Positions 1 to 9,915 are shown, counted from the first letter of the stretch. The stretch: 64,000 bases of DNA from G963665815 sp942492065 (GCA_942492065.1 CALODV010000008.1:496001-560000); one strand, 5' to 3'. Made by a program: numbers and translations. The notes: generated from the sequence alone by a model not told the origin.

Positions 1-1811
1 TCTCAGCAACTCCTCAGGATTCGATAATACCGGGTCCTGGTACAAACCATCCTTATGATTTCCTGATCAGAGACTATCTGGGCGAGACTCCGTTATATTT
101 TTCAATACCGGATGGAATACCTGATAATGACACAATTTTTGTTCAATTCACTTACGTACAACTTCTTGAATATGATCTGGGAACTGTTGATTTTCATTTC
201 CCATCTGATTATTCGATGATTAACAATATTCCAGGTTACAGTAACACCTACAATGTAGATTTCAGATGCGAAATTAACTCTGTACGCCAGATTGATCTTG
301 CCTATTTACAAGATTTAGTGCCTGCTGTATCTACCAATGATGGACATCAGGCAATAATCGAATTTGATGAAAGTGGAAGTTCGATGGATTTTGATTTCGA
401 TGTTAAGTATAGTCTGAGTCTGGATGAACTGGGACTAAGTTCAATTAGTTCAATGTTTGACGAAGTTCCAGACAACCATGGAGATGGTTTTTTCCTATTC
501 CTGGCTGAGCCGGAATCAGATACTCAACAAGTTGTGAGAAAAAATCTTACGCTGATAATTGATAAATCCGGTTCCATGTCTGGAAACAAAATAGTCTATG
601 CAAGACAGGCTGCCAGATATATTACTGAGAATCTGAATGAGCAGGACTATTTCAACATTATCACTTTTTCCGATGCTGTCAGCAGTTTCCAGCCACAACA
701 TGTACAGGCTACACAAACGAATATAGACAGTGCTGTAAGCTATATTTTGGCAACTAATGCCAATGGAGGTACTAATATTTCTGCCGCATTCAGTGCAGCT
801 GTTCCTCAATTCTCCAGTGTTGGCGATTCAACAGCAAATCTGATTGTCTTTCTCACAGATGGGATGGCAACTGTAGGTATCACTAGTAATATCCAATTGA
901 CCAATCACATTAACAGCCTGTTCAATCAACTCACTTCCAGCGTAAGATTATTTGCCTTTGGTGTTGGTTCTTCTGTAAACACAGATGTTCTGACAGCCAT
1001 TTCAAATAATAACAACGGAAGCTATTTCAATATTAATTCCTCAGAAATTGAAGAAACATTATCTGAGTTCTATAATCGAATAAGAAACCCTGTGATTATT
1101 AATCCGGTTATGACTTTCTCCGATTCAACCAATATCGTGGAGACATATCCCAGAACTCTTATGGATTTATATGTTGGGCAGCAGCTTGTTGTAGTAGGAC
1201 GTTATTCAAATCCGGTTATGGAATCCGTTAATTTTTCAGGAACAGCCGGGGGATCAGAAGTATCATACAATTATGATTTGAATTTTGCTGATGCCCAAGT
1301 AACTAGTTTTCAGTTTCTGACAAAAATCTGGGCAAAGAGAAAGATAGAATATCTTATGACTCAGTACTACCTATATGACGAAAATTCCCTGGAAGCATTG
1401 GAAATAAAAGATATGGTTGTTGAACTCAGTATGAGTTATGGTGTACTTTCACCTTTCACAAGTTTCTCTGATCCTGGGGATGATATAGAAATTGATGATA
1501 ATGAGATTGTACCTTACGAAGACCAAAGTTTGTTTGTACTCAAAGGAAACTATCCTAATCCGTTCAATCCTGAAACTAATATTAGTTTCTCTGTGAATAC
1601 AGAGTTTAAAGGACTTGTTAAGATTAAAATATACAATCTCAAAGGTCAGTTAGTTAAGATTCTTGCTGTAAAGGTTAATGGAGCAGGCGATTATTCAGTA
1701 ATCTGGAAGGGAACCGATCAAAAAGAAAACAAAGTAGCATCCGGGACTTACATGTATATTGTTGATTTCGGTCGAGTGCAGCTGCATTCGAAAATGCTTC
1801 TTCTTAAATAA
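1..1811 (+). CDS. Secreted VIT/VWA-domain protein with FlgD-like sorting tail (5' end outside window)
   Basis: The reading frame is open from base 3, so the gene begins before the window; the Met at 216 is internal. The first ~70 codons look like the end of a VIT domain (FTYVQLLEYDLG region). Counting from the Met at 216, a von Willebrand A domain follows, with the MIDAS motif D116-x-S118-x-S120 and a later FLTDGMAT strand that should supply the distal metal-site Asp. VIT-VWA proteins usually bind ligands or matrix through Mg2+. The last ~90 residues form a FlgD-like Ig fold starting at NYPNPFNPET and ending KMLLLK, the C-terminal tail used in FCB-group bacteria to export or anchor surface proteins. 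The same tail ends the protein at 45327-47825. The ligand is unknown. Confidence 0.85.
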   Translation, partial: SATPQDSIIPGPGTNHPYDFLIRDYLGETPLYFSIPDGIPDNDTIFVQFTYVQLLEYDLGTVDFHFPSDYSMINNIPGYSNTYNVDFRCEINSVRQIDLAYLQDLVPAVSTNDGHQAIIEFDESGSSMDFDFDVKYSLSLDELGLSSISSMFDEVPDNHGDGFFLFLAEPESDTQQVVRKNLTLIIDKSGSMSGNKIVYARQAARYITENLNEQDYFNIITFSDAVSSFQPQHVQATQTNIDSAVSYILATNANGGTNISAAFSAAVPQFSSVGDSTANLIVFLTDGMATVGITSNIQLTNHINSLFNQLTSSVRLFAFGVGSSVNTDVLTAISNNNNGSYFNINSSEIEETLSEFYNRIRNPVIINPVMTFSDSTNIVETYPRTLMDLYVGQQLVVVGRYSNPVMESVNFSGTAGGSEVSYNYDLNFADAQVTSFQFLTKIWAKRKIEYLMTQYYLYDENSLEALEIKDMVVELSMSYGVLSPFTSFSDPGDDIEIDDNEIVPYEDQSLFVLKGNYPNPFNPETNISFSVNTEFKGLVKIKIYNLKGQLVKILAVKVNGAGDYSVIWKGTDQKENKVASGTYMYIVDFGRVQLHSKMLLLK

Positions 1812-1851
1812 ATTAATCTACTCTGGTAAACGGTTATCCACGGATAACAAA

Positions 1852-1881
1852 GGGCTGTTGATATCAACAGCCCTGTTTTTT
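1852..1881 (+). terminator. Rho-independent terminator of the VWA gene
   Basis: A perfect 22-nt palindrome (gggctgttgat and its complement, 1852-1873) is followed by TGTTTTTT. It lies 40 bases after the VWA stop codon and 16 bases before the convergent TlpA-like gene ends. The T-run is only on the plus side. Confidence 0.85.
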
Positions 1882-1896
1882 ACATTTCATATTAGA

Positions 1897-3381
1897 TTAT
1901 TCTTCTGAAGTAAGTGCTTCCATCCACCAGTTTATTGTTTTAACAAGTTCTCTGTCATAACCTTTTTCCTCATAAACAATGTTCCCATTTTTATCTATCA
2001 GACAAATATAAGGAATACCCTGAACTTCATAAGCTTCAGCTAACTCTTTATTTCCATACAGAAGCTCCATAGAGTAGTTGTTAGATTTCATGAGCGTTTC
2101 AACATTTTCAGGAAATCTTTCCCAGACATTGACTGAGAACACTCTTACATTATTCTTGTTGTGTTCTTTATTCCACTCATCAAGCAGCGGCATGGTCATT
2201 TTACATGGACCGCACCAGGTTGCCCAGAAATCAAGTAATACGTATTCACCCTTGAGATCTGCAAGACGAATCATTTCCCCTGCAGCATTTTTAAGCTGGA
2301 ACTGGGGAGCAGGTTTATTCAGCTTGTCAGCTTGTACTTCTTTTTTCAGAACAAGCTCATTAGCCTGTTTTTGCTCATCAATAGCTTTTATGATATTATC
2401 CCATTCTGCATGATCTTTCAGCAAATCAAAGTCCGGATTATCCTTAACATAATGTGAATCATCAAATCCATTTGCAGCCGCGAGTAACAAGTTTTCAGCT
2501 GCTTTATCAGCTTTATCAATTTTCACATAGCATCTGGCAAGATAATAATATGTCTCAGGGGTCATAGGAATATCTTTATCTTTGAGTACAAAATTGATAT
2601 ATTCTTTGTATAATTGGTTATCATAGAAAAAAGCATGAAGGTAATAAACATAGAAATAATTTCTGTTCTTTTCACTGAGTTTCTCGTTGCTTATTCTGCT
2701 GTCAGCTTCATCTTTCAGAAATTTCTTAGCTTCATCATATTTTCCTTTCAGAACTTCAAACTCTGCCAGAGTCATGTTTGATATCCAGCCATTGGTTTTC
2801 CTGTCCAGGGACTCAAGGTATTTTTCTGCTTTAGAAAACTTACCTAGATAAATAAGATATCTGAAATTGAACTGATGAGCAAAAGGATCATCTGTACCGA
2901 TTTTCTCGAATTTTCTCAGGTGCTTTTTGTCTTTTTTAATGCTTTTCTTAAGTTCTTCAATAACGTCAGGTTCAGCTTGTCTGTAAAACAATGAGCCCAT
3001 GTAAATTGAAGCCATAAGTTTATAACCGTCAATCCAGTTTTCATCCATCTTAATAAGTTTACGGCTGATTTTCATTTGCTTATCAATATCTTCTTCATTT
3101 CTGGCATTGAGGTACAGATATTTTTTACTGTTCGGATTCTCCTCAAGTTTCTTAGCCAGAAATTCCCTGCATTTCTCTTCATTCGCCTGAAGCCAGTGCC
3201 TTGCAACACCCCTTACGACATTCATGTCTGATGCATTTTCAATGAAGTCAGAACATATGGCGTTAAGCTCCTGTCTGCTAGATCGAGTTCTCATTTCATC
3301 ATTGAAGTCATTGATAGTGTAATCCTTGCTGAACAGATTAAAGCAAAACAGCAGTAACAAATACAACACAAACTTCTTCAT
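1897..3381 (-). CDS. TPR-containing TlpA-like thiol-disulfide oxidoreductase
   Basis: This is a 494-residue protein with an N-terminal signal peptide or anchor (MKKFVLYLLLLFCFNLFSKD), a helical TPR-like middle (about 60-330) and a C-terminal thioredoxin fold of the TlpA/ResA type (about 350-490). The active site is W389-C390-G-P-C393-K, followed by the cis-proline strand GIPYICLIDKNG. Proteins of this type reduce or isomerise disulfides in the periplasm, often for cytochrome maturation or secreted-protein folding; the TPR part may bind a client. It is the last gene of the seven-gene minus-strand run, 2 bases after the PLP enzyme. The partner is not identifiable from sequence. Confidence 0.85.
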   Translation of the reverse strand: MKKFVLYLLLLFCFNLFSKDYTINDFNDEMRTRSSRQELNAICSDFIENASDMNVVRGVARHWLQANEEKCREFLAKKLEENPNSKKYLYLNARNEEDIDKQMKISRKLIKMDENWIDGYKLMASIYMGSLFYRQAEPDVIEELKKSIKKDKKHLRKFEKIGTDDPFAHQFNFRYLIYLGKFSKAEKYLESLDRKTNGWISNMTLAEFEVLKGKYDEAKKFLKDEADSRISNEKLSEKNRNYFYVYYLHAFFYDNQLYKEYINFVLKDKDIPMTPETYYYLARCYVKIDKADKAAENLLLAAANGFDDSHYVKDNPDFDLLKDHAEWDNIIKAIDEQKQANELVLKKEVQADKLNKPAPQFQLKNAAGEMIRLADLKGEYVLLDFWATWCGPCKMTMPLLDEWNKEHNKNNVRVFSVNVWERFPENVETLMKSNNYSMELLYGNKELAEAYEVQGIPYICLIDKNGNIVYEEKGYDRELVKTINWWMEALTSEE

Positions 3382-3383
3382 AA

Positions 3384-4565
3384 TTAAACCTTTGCTAAAG
3401 CGTTCTCAAGGTCACAAATAATATCTTCAACATCTTCTATACCGACAGACAATCTAACAAGCTCATCTGTAATTCCGGCCTTTAATTTATTCGCGGATGA
3501 AACTTTTGAGTGAGTCATTGACGCAGGATGCTGAATAAGAGTTTCAACTCCACCGAGAGACACAGCTAAACCTGCAAGTTTAACATTATTCATAAGAGCT
3601 TTTCCGGCATCAAGACCACCTTTTACACCAAAGCTGATCATTGCTCCGAAACCAGTCATTTGTTTTTTTGCAAGTTCGTGTTGAGGGTGGGATTCCAGTC
3701 CGGGATACCTTACCCAGGAAATTTTCTCATGGTTATCAAGAAATTTGGCTACTTTCATTGAGTTTTCCTGTGCTTTATCCATACGGATAGATAAAGTTTT
3801 TACTCCTCTGAGAACCAGATAAGCCTGATGAGGATCTATGTTGGGTCCCATGTTTTTCATAACTGGAGCAAGCTTATTAAAATGCTCTTTTGTTCCTGCG
3901 ACAAGCATACCGCCAACGATATCTGCATGACCGTTGATGAATTTTGTCATTGAATGTAAAACAACATCAGCACCTAATTTAAGCGGTTTTTGCACATAGG
4001 GGCTGCTGAATGTGTTATCAACTACAAAAGTAAGGTTATGTTCCTTAGCAATGTCTGCACATGCGGCTATGTCAGAGATTCCGATTGTTGGATTCGCAGG
4101 AGTTTCAATATATAATAATTTAGTGTTTTCTTTAATTGCAGCTCTAACCTGCTCAACATCTGATGTATTCACAAAAGTTGACTCCACTCCAAATTTCTTG
4201 AATACAGTTTCCAATACTCCTCTAGCAGGTCCGTAAACAGCATCACTGCTGACAACATGAGCTCCTGCTTCCAGATATGTCATATAAACCGTTGTTACTG
4301 CTCCCATCCCTGATGCTGTTGCAATACCCCCATATCCTTCTTCCAGGTCGGCAATACAGTCTTCCAGTGCTTTAGTAGTAGGGTTTCCGAGGCGTGTATA
4401 AATATAACCATCGGATTCTCCTGCAAAACATGCAGCACCATGATCTGCACTGTCAAAGGCGAAAGTAGATGTCTGGTAAATAGGTACTGATACGCTGTTA
4501 AATTGATCTTTGAAGGCTCCGGAGTGTATCAGTTTAGTATCAAATTTCATTTTTTCGTGTTTCAT
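3384..4565 (-). CDS. Cys/Met metabolism PLP-dependent enzyme, methionine gamma-lyase-like
   Basis: The 393-residue protein belongs to the trans-sulfuration fold-type I family. Visible are the PLP lysine K208 in SMTKFINGH, the phosphate-binding YTRLGNPT, the substrate-side YIETPANPT and the C-terminal QHPASMTHS motif. GAACFAGE near residue 43 is typical of methionine gamma-lyases, which split methionine to methanethiol, 2-oxobutyrate and ammonia. However, the active-site Cys that follows Tyr-Gly in characterised methionine gamma-lyases is Pro here (Y111-G-P113), so cystathionine gamma-lyase, cystathionine gamma-synthase or O-acetylhomoserine sulfhydrylase activity is possible. It is likely cytosolic. 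Its ATG overlaps the upstream TPR gene's stop by 4 bases, implying translational coupling. Confidence 0.85.
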   Translation of the reverse strand: MKHEKMKFDTKLIHSGAFKDQFNSVSVPIYQTSTFAFDSADHGAACFAGESDGYIYTRLGNPTTKALEDCIADLEEGYGGIATASGMGAVTTVYMTYLEAGAHVVSSDAVYGPARGVLETVFKKFGVESTFVNTSDVEQVRAAIKENTKLLYIETPANPTIGISDIAACADIAKEHNLTFVVDNTFSSPYVQKPLKLGADVVLHSMTKFINGHADIVGGMLVAGTKEHFNKLAPVMKNMGPNIDPHQAYLVLRGVKTLSIRMDKAQENSMKVAKFLDNHEKISWVRYPGLESHPQHELAKKQMTGFGAMISFGVKGGLDAGKALMNNVKLAGLAVSLGGVETLIQHPASMTHSKVSSANKLKAGITDELVRLSVGIEDVEDIICDLENALAKV

Positions 4566-6616
4566 TTTTTTATCCTCTCTATTTCTTTTTTTAAAATTAT
4601 GTTAAGTGGGTTTATTTTAATTTCATTTTGAAAATTTATATTTGATTCCTGTTTAACTCTCACATAAGCAGAGTTCTGTTCTTTATTAAGAACATTAAAC
4701 TTATGACTCAAGTAAATTTCATACATTAATAACGAAAGATTTAAGTTTCCTCTATCCGCAAAAAAAGAAGCAGCAGAGAGTATTACTTCATTTTCCAGAG
4801 AATCAGGACTCGTTTCAGACAATATCTGTATCATAGTGCTAAAAGCAGAATCCTGCTGTCCTGTTTCATAATAAGCTGTGAAAACATTGTACTTCATTCT
4901 TTGCGAAAACTGAATTGAATCAGAGAAACTATCGAAGTAAAAAAGAGCTGTATCATATTTCTTAAGTTTCAACAGATTGTCTGTTAAGTTATTCAGCATT
5001 GTTCTGTCCATCTTGCAGATACTGTCTGCAAGGCATAGTTTATAAATTCTGTTAGCCATATCAAAAAGTTGGTAGTTCTCATAGTGCTTCGCCAGATTAC
5101 AGAACAATTCTCCCTTATATTGAATCATTTCGGGTTTATTTATCATTTGCTCCATGTTATCGGCTCCATTCTCGAGAGAAACTTTTTTGATTATTTCGGG
5201 GAGCAGGAGAACAATCCTTTTTCTTATAGAATCGTTATCTGTAGAAGTAGCTAACTCAGATAATGCAGTAAGTGCTTCATCGTAATTGTTCAGACCACGT
5301 AAAGCAGTGTATTTATATATGAAAATGGAGTCTGTATCAATAGCGAATTTATCGGAAAACTCTTCAGTCAGTGACAGGATTTTATCATAATCTCCTGTCT
5401 TTAAGCGATACTGAATCTCATTCTTAAGGTTCTCATATTCGTATTGCGTATTTCTGTCTAAAAACAACCGTTCCATAAATACTTCAGTATTAGAAAAGAT
5501 ATCTTCATCCGAATTCAGGACAGTAATAGCATCTCTAAGATTTCTTGGAGAAATTCTGTCATGGTCATTTAATTCTGAATTTCCAAAGTGAAAAGCTGTT
5601 TCAGGTTTATTTTCCGGAAACTCAGGCAATTCTATATTGAGACTGTCATTTCTTTGAGTTTCAGCATCAAGTTTGCTCTTAATTCTTTCGGCTCCGGCAA
5701 GCACAATCCTTTTCTGCAGTTCTCTCTTAAACTCAGTTGGCTCAATTTTATTTACATATTCATGCGCCAGAATAGGTTCACCTGTATGATAGTAGTAGTA
5801 GGCCAAAAGAAGGTCTTTTGTTGATGATGGCTCAATATTTTCAATAATTGTCAGTACGGAATCTGTAAATGTGATATCTTTAAAATTAAGCAATATTCCG
5901 CTTACAGGATCATGGTAATACTCTAGTTTCTTGTCAATAAAGGAGTTTGAATGTAGTATATTGTATGTCTGGATTTCTGATACCAAATGAGATGTCTGTG
6001 ACTTTTTGATCTCATTTGTTCCTAAACTGTCAATCCGGATACTTTTAAGAAGCATTGCTGATTTAGTAAATCTCTTTTCTCTGGTAAAACAATATGCCAG
6101 ACATATCTTCATTTCATCTGTTACTCTAATGCTTACAGGTACAAACTCCAGTAAAAAGTTAAGTGCTTTTAACCCACCGGAATCATAAGCTGTGACGATC
6201 ATTGTAATGTATTGTTTTTTATCTAACTTATAATCTTGCAACTTCTGAGTCAGCATATGGGCTTGTTTCTTAATGTTCTTGTAATTGAAGTATATTTCGT
6301 TGTAATTACTACTCAATTGATCGAAGTTTGTCAGGATAAAATCCGATTCAAGGGTATCGAAATAGTTCAGGTAAATATCATATTGTCTTGTAAAAACAGA
6401 ATAATCATGAAATATGTTTACCTTAAGTAGAATATCCATATCGGTAAGGTTGGAATCCGGAAGCTCACTGATCTTGAAAAAAGCAGAGAATATCTGCCCA
6501 TGAGCATAGTGATACCTGATCTCTTCAACACGATCGGAAAAATTTGCATTCAGGACAAACACCTGCAGTAATAAATACAGCAGGAGGAATTTCTTGATAT
6601 GCTTTTGCCAACTCAT
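4562..6616 (-). CDS. Exported TPR-repeat protein of unknown function
   Basis: The ATG at 6616 (MSWQKHIKKFLLLYLLL) is preferred over a GTG 30 bases upstream, because that GTG lies inside the preceding gene while the ATG starts 4 bases after its stop codon. The product is 684 residues: a signal peptide or N-terminal anchor, then almost wholly alpha-helical sequence with TPR-like periodicity (for example YDEALTALSELA near 460 and YDTALFYFDSF near 570). No catalytic motif was seen. Such proteins usually act as periplasmic scaffolds. It sits between the HgdC-like activator and the PLP enzyme in one transcription unit. No specific function can be assigned. Confidence 0.7.
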   Translation of the reverse strand: MSWQKHIKKFLLLYLLLQVFVLNANFSDRVEEIRYHYAHGQIFSAFFKISELPDSNLTDMDILLKVNIFHDYSVFTRQYDIYLNYFDTLESDFILTNFDQLSSNYNEIYFNYKNIKKQAHMLTQKLQDYKLDKKQYITMIVTAYDSGGLKALNFLLEFVPVSIRVTDEMKICLAYCFTREKRFTKSAMLLKSIRIDSLGTNEIKKSQTSHLVSEIQTYNILHSNSFIDKKLEYYHDPVSGILLNFKDITFTDSVLTIIENIEPSSTKDLLLAYYYYHTGEPILAHEYVNKIEPTEFKRELQKRIVLAGAERIKSKLDAETQRNDSLNIELPEFPENKPETAFHFGNSELNDHDRISPRNLRDAITVLNSDEDIFSNTEVFMERLFLDRNTQYEYENLKNEIQYRLKTGDYDKILSLTEEFSDKFAIDTDSIFIYKYTALRGLNNYDEALTALSELATSTDNDSIRKRIVLLLPEIIKKVSLENGADNMEQMINKPEMIQYKGELFCNLAKHYENYQLFDMANRIYKLCLADSICKMDRTMLNNLTDNLLKLKKYDTALFYFDSFSDSIQFSQRMKYNVFTAYYETGQQDSAFSTMIQILSETSPDSLENEVILSAASFFADRGNLNLSLLMYEIYLSHKFNVLNKEQNSAYVRVKQESNINFQNEIKINPLNIILKKEIERIKK

Positions 6617-6620
6617 ACTT

Positions 6621-7388
6621 CTATGATAGTGCTGCGCCAAGAGCACCTGTAATTATTGGATTCTCATACCTGATGATTTCTCTATCGAAAATTTTTGAGA
6701 GACATTTGAGAATATCTTCGTTGAAAGCTACTCCACCTGTGAATACAATAGGGCTTTGTACCTGTATGGAGGAGGACAAACCGTAAATTCTGCTCGCAAT
6801 TGACATGTGCACTCCTCGAGCAATATCGGTAGCCGGTATCCCTTTTGATCTGTATCCTATGATTTCAGATTCTGAAAAAACAACACAAGTCTGGTTTATC
6901 TTTACAGGATTCTTTGCTTCAGATGCAAGTGAAGAAAGATCAGTCAATTGACAGTCAAGAAAGTTTGCAGCCATTTCTAAAAACTTCCCTGTGCCGGCAG
7001 CACATTTATCATTCATAACAAAGTTACTGACTTTCCCATCAGCAGCTATTTCGATAACTTTGGAATCCTGTCCTCCAATATCAATAATTGTTCTTGTATC
7101 AGGAAAAATATACAGGATTCCTCTGGCATGACAGATTATTTCAGAAATAAACTTATCTGCAAATTTTATCTGCTTTCTACCGTAACCGGTTGCCTTAATT
7201 GAATTAATACTTTCTTCCTCAAGTTCTAGTTTTTGCATAGCTTTCTCAAACAATGTCTTAGCTGTTTCTTCGAGGTTAAATCCAGTTAGGCAGCTATCAG
7301 AATATAACAGCTTTTCATCTTGTAAATCAAAGACTGCGATCTTGGTTGTTCTTGATCCTGAATCTATTCCAAAATTTAGTTTTTTCAT
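6621..7388 (-). CDS. BadF/BadG/HgdC-type activator ATPase (2-hydroxyacyl-CoA dehydratase activator family)
   Basis: The 255 residues have an ASKHA fold: phosphate-1 loop FGIDSGSRTTK at the N-terminus, IDIGGQDSK in the middle and FTGGVAFNE near the end. The two cysteines that hold the dimer-bridging [4Fe-4S] cluster in HgdC are present in NDKCAAGTGKF and NQTCVVFSESE. Family members use ATP hydrolysis to inject an electron into an oxygen-sensitive dehydratase or reductase partner, pointing to an anaerobe. No dehydratase subunit is visible in the window, so the partner must be encoded elsewhere or be a different enzyme. The length of ~255 is normal for a stand-alone activator. The gene begins 4 bases after the M16 peptidase stop. 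Confidence 0.85.
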   Translation of the reverse strand: MKKLNFGIDSGSRTTKIAVFDLQDEKLLYSDSCLTGFNLEETAKTLFEKAMQKLELEEESINSIKATGYGRKQIKFADKFISEIICHARGILYIFPDTRTIIDIGGQDSKVIEIAADGKVSNFVMNDKCAAGTGKFLEMAANFLDCQLTDLSSLASEAKNPVKINQTCVVFSESEIIGYRSKGIPATDIARGVHMSIASRIYGLSSSIQVQSPIVFTGGVAFNEDILKCLSKIFDREIIRYENPIITGALGAALS

Positions 7389-7392
7389 ATCT

Positions 7393-9915
7393 TTATGAGT
7401 ATATATGGGTTGTAAGATTATCTATTTTCAAGTATTGTCTTGCCAGCATTTTGACAAAATCCAAGTCTATTTCTTGCAGACGTTTATCTCTGTCCAGGTA
7501 GTACTGGTAACCATAACCTAATGTGTTAAGCATGGATATAACTTGTGCCTGATGAAGATTGCTTTCATCTTCCATCAATCTATTTCCACGAATGGCATTT
7601 TTAGCTATTTGCAAGTCTTCTTCGATAATTAATCCGTTACCTGCAGATGTCAGCAGCTTGTAAATTGCATCAAGGCTCTGTTTTTCTTTTTTATTGTCTA
7701 CAGCGGCGTAAAGATGGAAAAATCCCATATCAGTAAGAGCAGTATGGTCGAATGACACAGAATAGGCAACCCCCATTTTTTCTCTAAGCTGCTGGAATAG
7801 TTTGGAGTTTATGTCACCACCCAGAATGTAGGAAAGACAGTAGAATCCGGTATTTTCCTTACGCATTCCGGAATCTACACTGAATCCACCGGTATTGATA
7901 ATACTTTGATTCATGCCGGTTCTGGTTTTCCTGATTTTTTTGGTTGAAGTATTAATTCTGGTTGTAATTTCTTCTATTGAACCTTGGGGGGATGATGTGA
8001 AGTCACAAAAGTTTCTTTCAAGAAGATACTTTGCTTCATCAAAATCAAAATCACCGACAATCGTGAACTGTATTCTGGAGGGTATATAGTATCGTTTATA
8101 CCAGTTGAAAATCTGCTGTCTGGTAATTCGGTTAAGATCAGTCAATGTTCCCTTTCTGTTATTAAGGTTGCCTTCTTTCCCAAAAAACATTTGTTTCCAG
8201 AGTCTGAGAGCATTGCTGGTTGGTCGTTCTTTTGATCTGCTCAAAGAACTGATTATCGAATTCCTGATATTATTGATATGTTCAATAGGAAAAGTAGGAT
8301 TAACCAGTATTTCTGAAATGATGTTTAGAGCATTTTCCAGTTGTTCTGTAAAACATTTTGCATTCATACTTGTTGTTTCAAAAGAACTTGATGTCCCCAG
8401 GACTATACCATTGGAAGTGCAAAAATCAAGGATTTGATTGTATTGACGGTTTTTGTTCCCATAAAGAAGACTAGTTGATGTAAGGTGATTTATTCCTTTA
8501 TGACCTTTTTCTTCCAGAAGTGAAGAAACAGGAAGACTTAAGGATAACCCAAGAGTCGGTTTACCTTTTACTTTTCGGAAGAATACACTCATGCCATTAG
8601 ATAAACGGAACTCATCATGGTCTTTTTTACCTGTGTATATTGCTTTAATATCCTGAGTTTTGTTTCGAATATATAGCTGTTGTTTTTTCGGTCCCATATG
8701 GAACACCTGAATATTATTGTCATGATATACTTCATTAACATAATGCAGAATATCTTTTCGAGTTACTGACGAAATTTTATCAGGATAATTCATGTAATTC
8801 CTGTATGTATCAACAAGCTCTTCTGAGCCAAGACTCATGCCCACATTCTCGATATATTCACTTGAGTATCTGTGAGAATGAAGAATTTCTCTTTTCTGCT
8901 GATTGAGTTCATTTTCAGTCAAACCATACTTCTTCAGATTATCGATCTCATCCAGAACCAATTCGATTATGCGAGGTATGTATTCTGATTTCTTCGGGTA
9001 AATAAGCAGGATCGTGATTCCGGGGAGGATACCGCTGATTGAATTAAGCCTTATTGAAGTGATTAGCTTTTCTTCCAGATAGAGTTTATTGTATAACCTG
9101 GACTTCTTTCCCCAGGCAATCGATTTCATGGCAATGTTAAGGCTGTGTGTACCCGGATGATTTTCATCGAGTTCCGGTAATGCTATAGCAAGGTAGTCAT
9201 TTCTCAATTTTCGTTGAATAAATATATTCTCTTTATCAGAGACATCCACATCCATTGAGTGTTCAGGTTTATTTATCTCTCCTGATTTCCAGTCTGCAAA
9301 TATTGCAGACACCTGATTATGGAGTGTATCTGGTTCTATATCTCCGGTGATTATCAGAAAGCAGTTTTGAGGAACATAATGCTTCTTGTAGAAGTTCATG
9401 AGATCAGAACGAGTACTTCCTGTAAGTGTTTCAATGTTCCCGATAATGGGATTTTTGTAAGGGCTGTCCTTGAAGTAGCGTTTAGGAATCTCTTCAAAGA
9501 AAAACTCTTCAGGATCATTCTGGTATTCCTTGAGTTCCTCAATAACAACAGATTTCTCAAAATCAAAATCTTCCTGAGTAAACTTTGCATACATTACTAG
9601 TTCTGACAGGATATCAAGACCTTGATTGATGAATCCGGATGGAAGTGTCAGATAAAAACAAGTTGAGTCAAACTCTGTGTATGCGTTAAAGTTAGCACCA
9701 AGGTTAGATGCATAAGCAGAAATGGAATTCTCAGGGAACTTTCTGGTTGTTTTGAAAACAAGGTGTTCAGTGAAGTGGGAAAAGCCAGCTTCCTCAGGCA
9801 ATTCCCAGTTGGATCCCATCCTGACGTACATCTGCAGGCTTACTATGGGATTAGAACTGTCTTTATAATATATGTATTTTAGACCATTATCAAGTGTCTG
9901 GTGGTTTATTGTCAA
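7393..9915 (-). CDS. M16 family zinc metallopeptidase (double-domain, pitrilysin/processing-peptidase type)
   Basis: The 840-residue protein contains two M16 modules. The N-terminal half has the inverted zinc motif H47-F-T-E50-H51 and the distal glutamate in VVIEELKEY near E127, so it should be catalytic; the C-terminal half (from about 430) lacks HxxEH and is the usual inactive partner. No signal peptide is visible, so a cytosolic peptide-degrading role is likely. The start is a TTG with a good GAGGA ribosome site about 5 bases upstream; no in-frame ATG gives a better start. It follows folE2 by 13 bases. Confidence 0.88.
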   Translation of the reverse strand: MTINHQTLDNGLKYIYYKDSSNPIVSLQMYVRMGSNWELPEEAGFSHFTEHLVFKTTRKFPENSISAYASNLGANFNAYTEFDSTCFYLTLPSGFINQGLDILSELVMYAKFTQEDFDFEKSVVIEELKEYQNDPEEFFFEEIPKRYFKDSPYKNPIIGNIETLTGSTRSDLMNFYKKHYVPQNCFLIITGDIEPDTLHNQVSAIFADWKSGEINKPEHSMDVDVSDKENIFIQRKLRNDYLAIALPELDENHPGTHSLNIAMKSIAWGKKSRLYNKLYLEEKLITSIRLNSISGILPGITILLIYPKKSEYIPRIIELVLDEIDNLKKYGLTENELNQQKREILHSHRYSSEYIENVGMSLGSEELVDTYRNYMNYPDKISSVTRKDILHYVNEVYHDNNIQVFHMGPKKQQLYIRNKTQDIKAIYTGKKDHDEFRLSNGMSVFFRKVKGKPTLGLSLSLPVSSLLEEKGHKGINHLTSTSLLYGNKNRQYNQILDFCTSNGIVLGTSSSFETTSMNAKCFTEQLENALNIISEILVNPTFPIEHINNIRNSIISSLSRSKERPTSNALRLWKQMFFGKEGNLNNRKGTLTDLNRITRQQIFNWYKRYYIPSRIQFTIVGDFDFDEAKYLLERNFCDFTSSPQGSIEEITTRINTSTKKIRKTRTGMNQSIINTGGFSVDSGMRKENTGFYCLSYILGGDINSKLFQQLREKMGVAYSVSFDHTALTDMGFFHLYAAVDNKKEKQSLDAIYKLLTSAGNGLIIEEDLQIAKNAIRGNRLMEDESNLHQAQVISMLNTLGYGYQYYLDRDKRLQEIDLDFVKMLARQYLKIDNLTTHIYS

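Noticed and set aside
1833..1848. gttatcc-ac-ggataac palindrome resembling a DnaA box
   Set aside because: Only a single near-match to TTATCCACA; no cluster of boxes, dnaA/dnaN gene or AT-rich unwinding element beside it.
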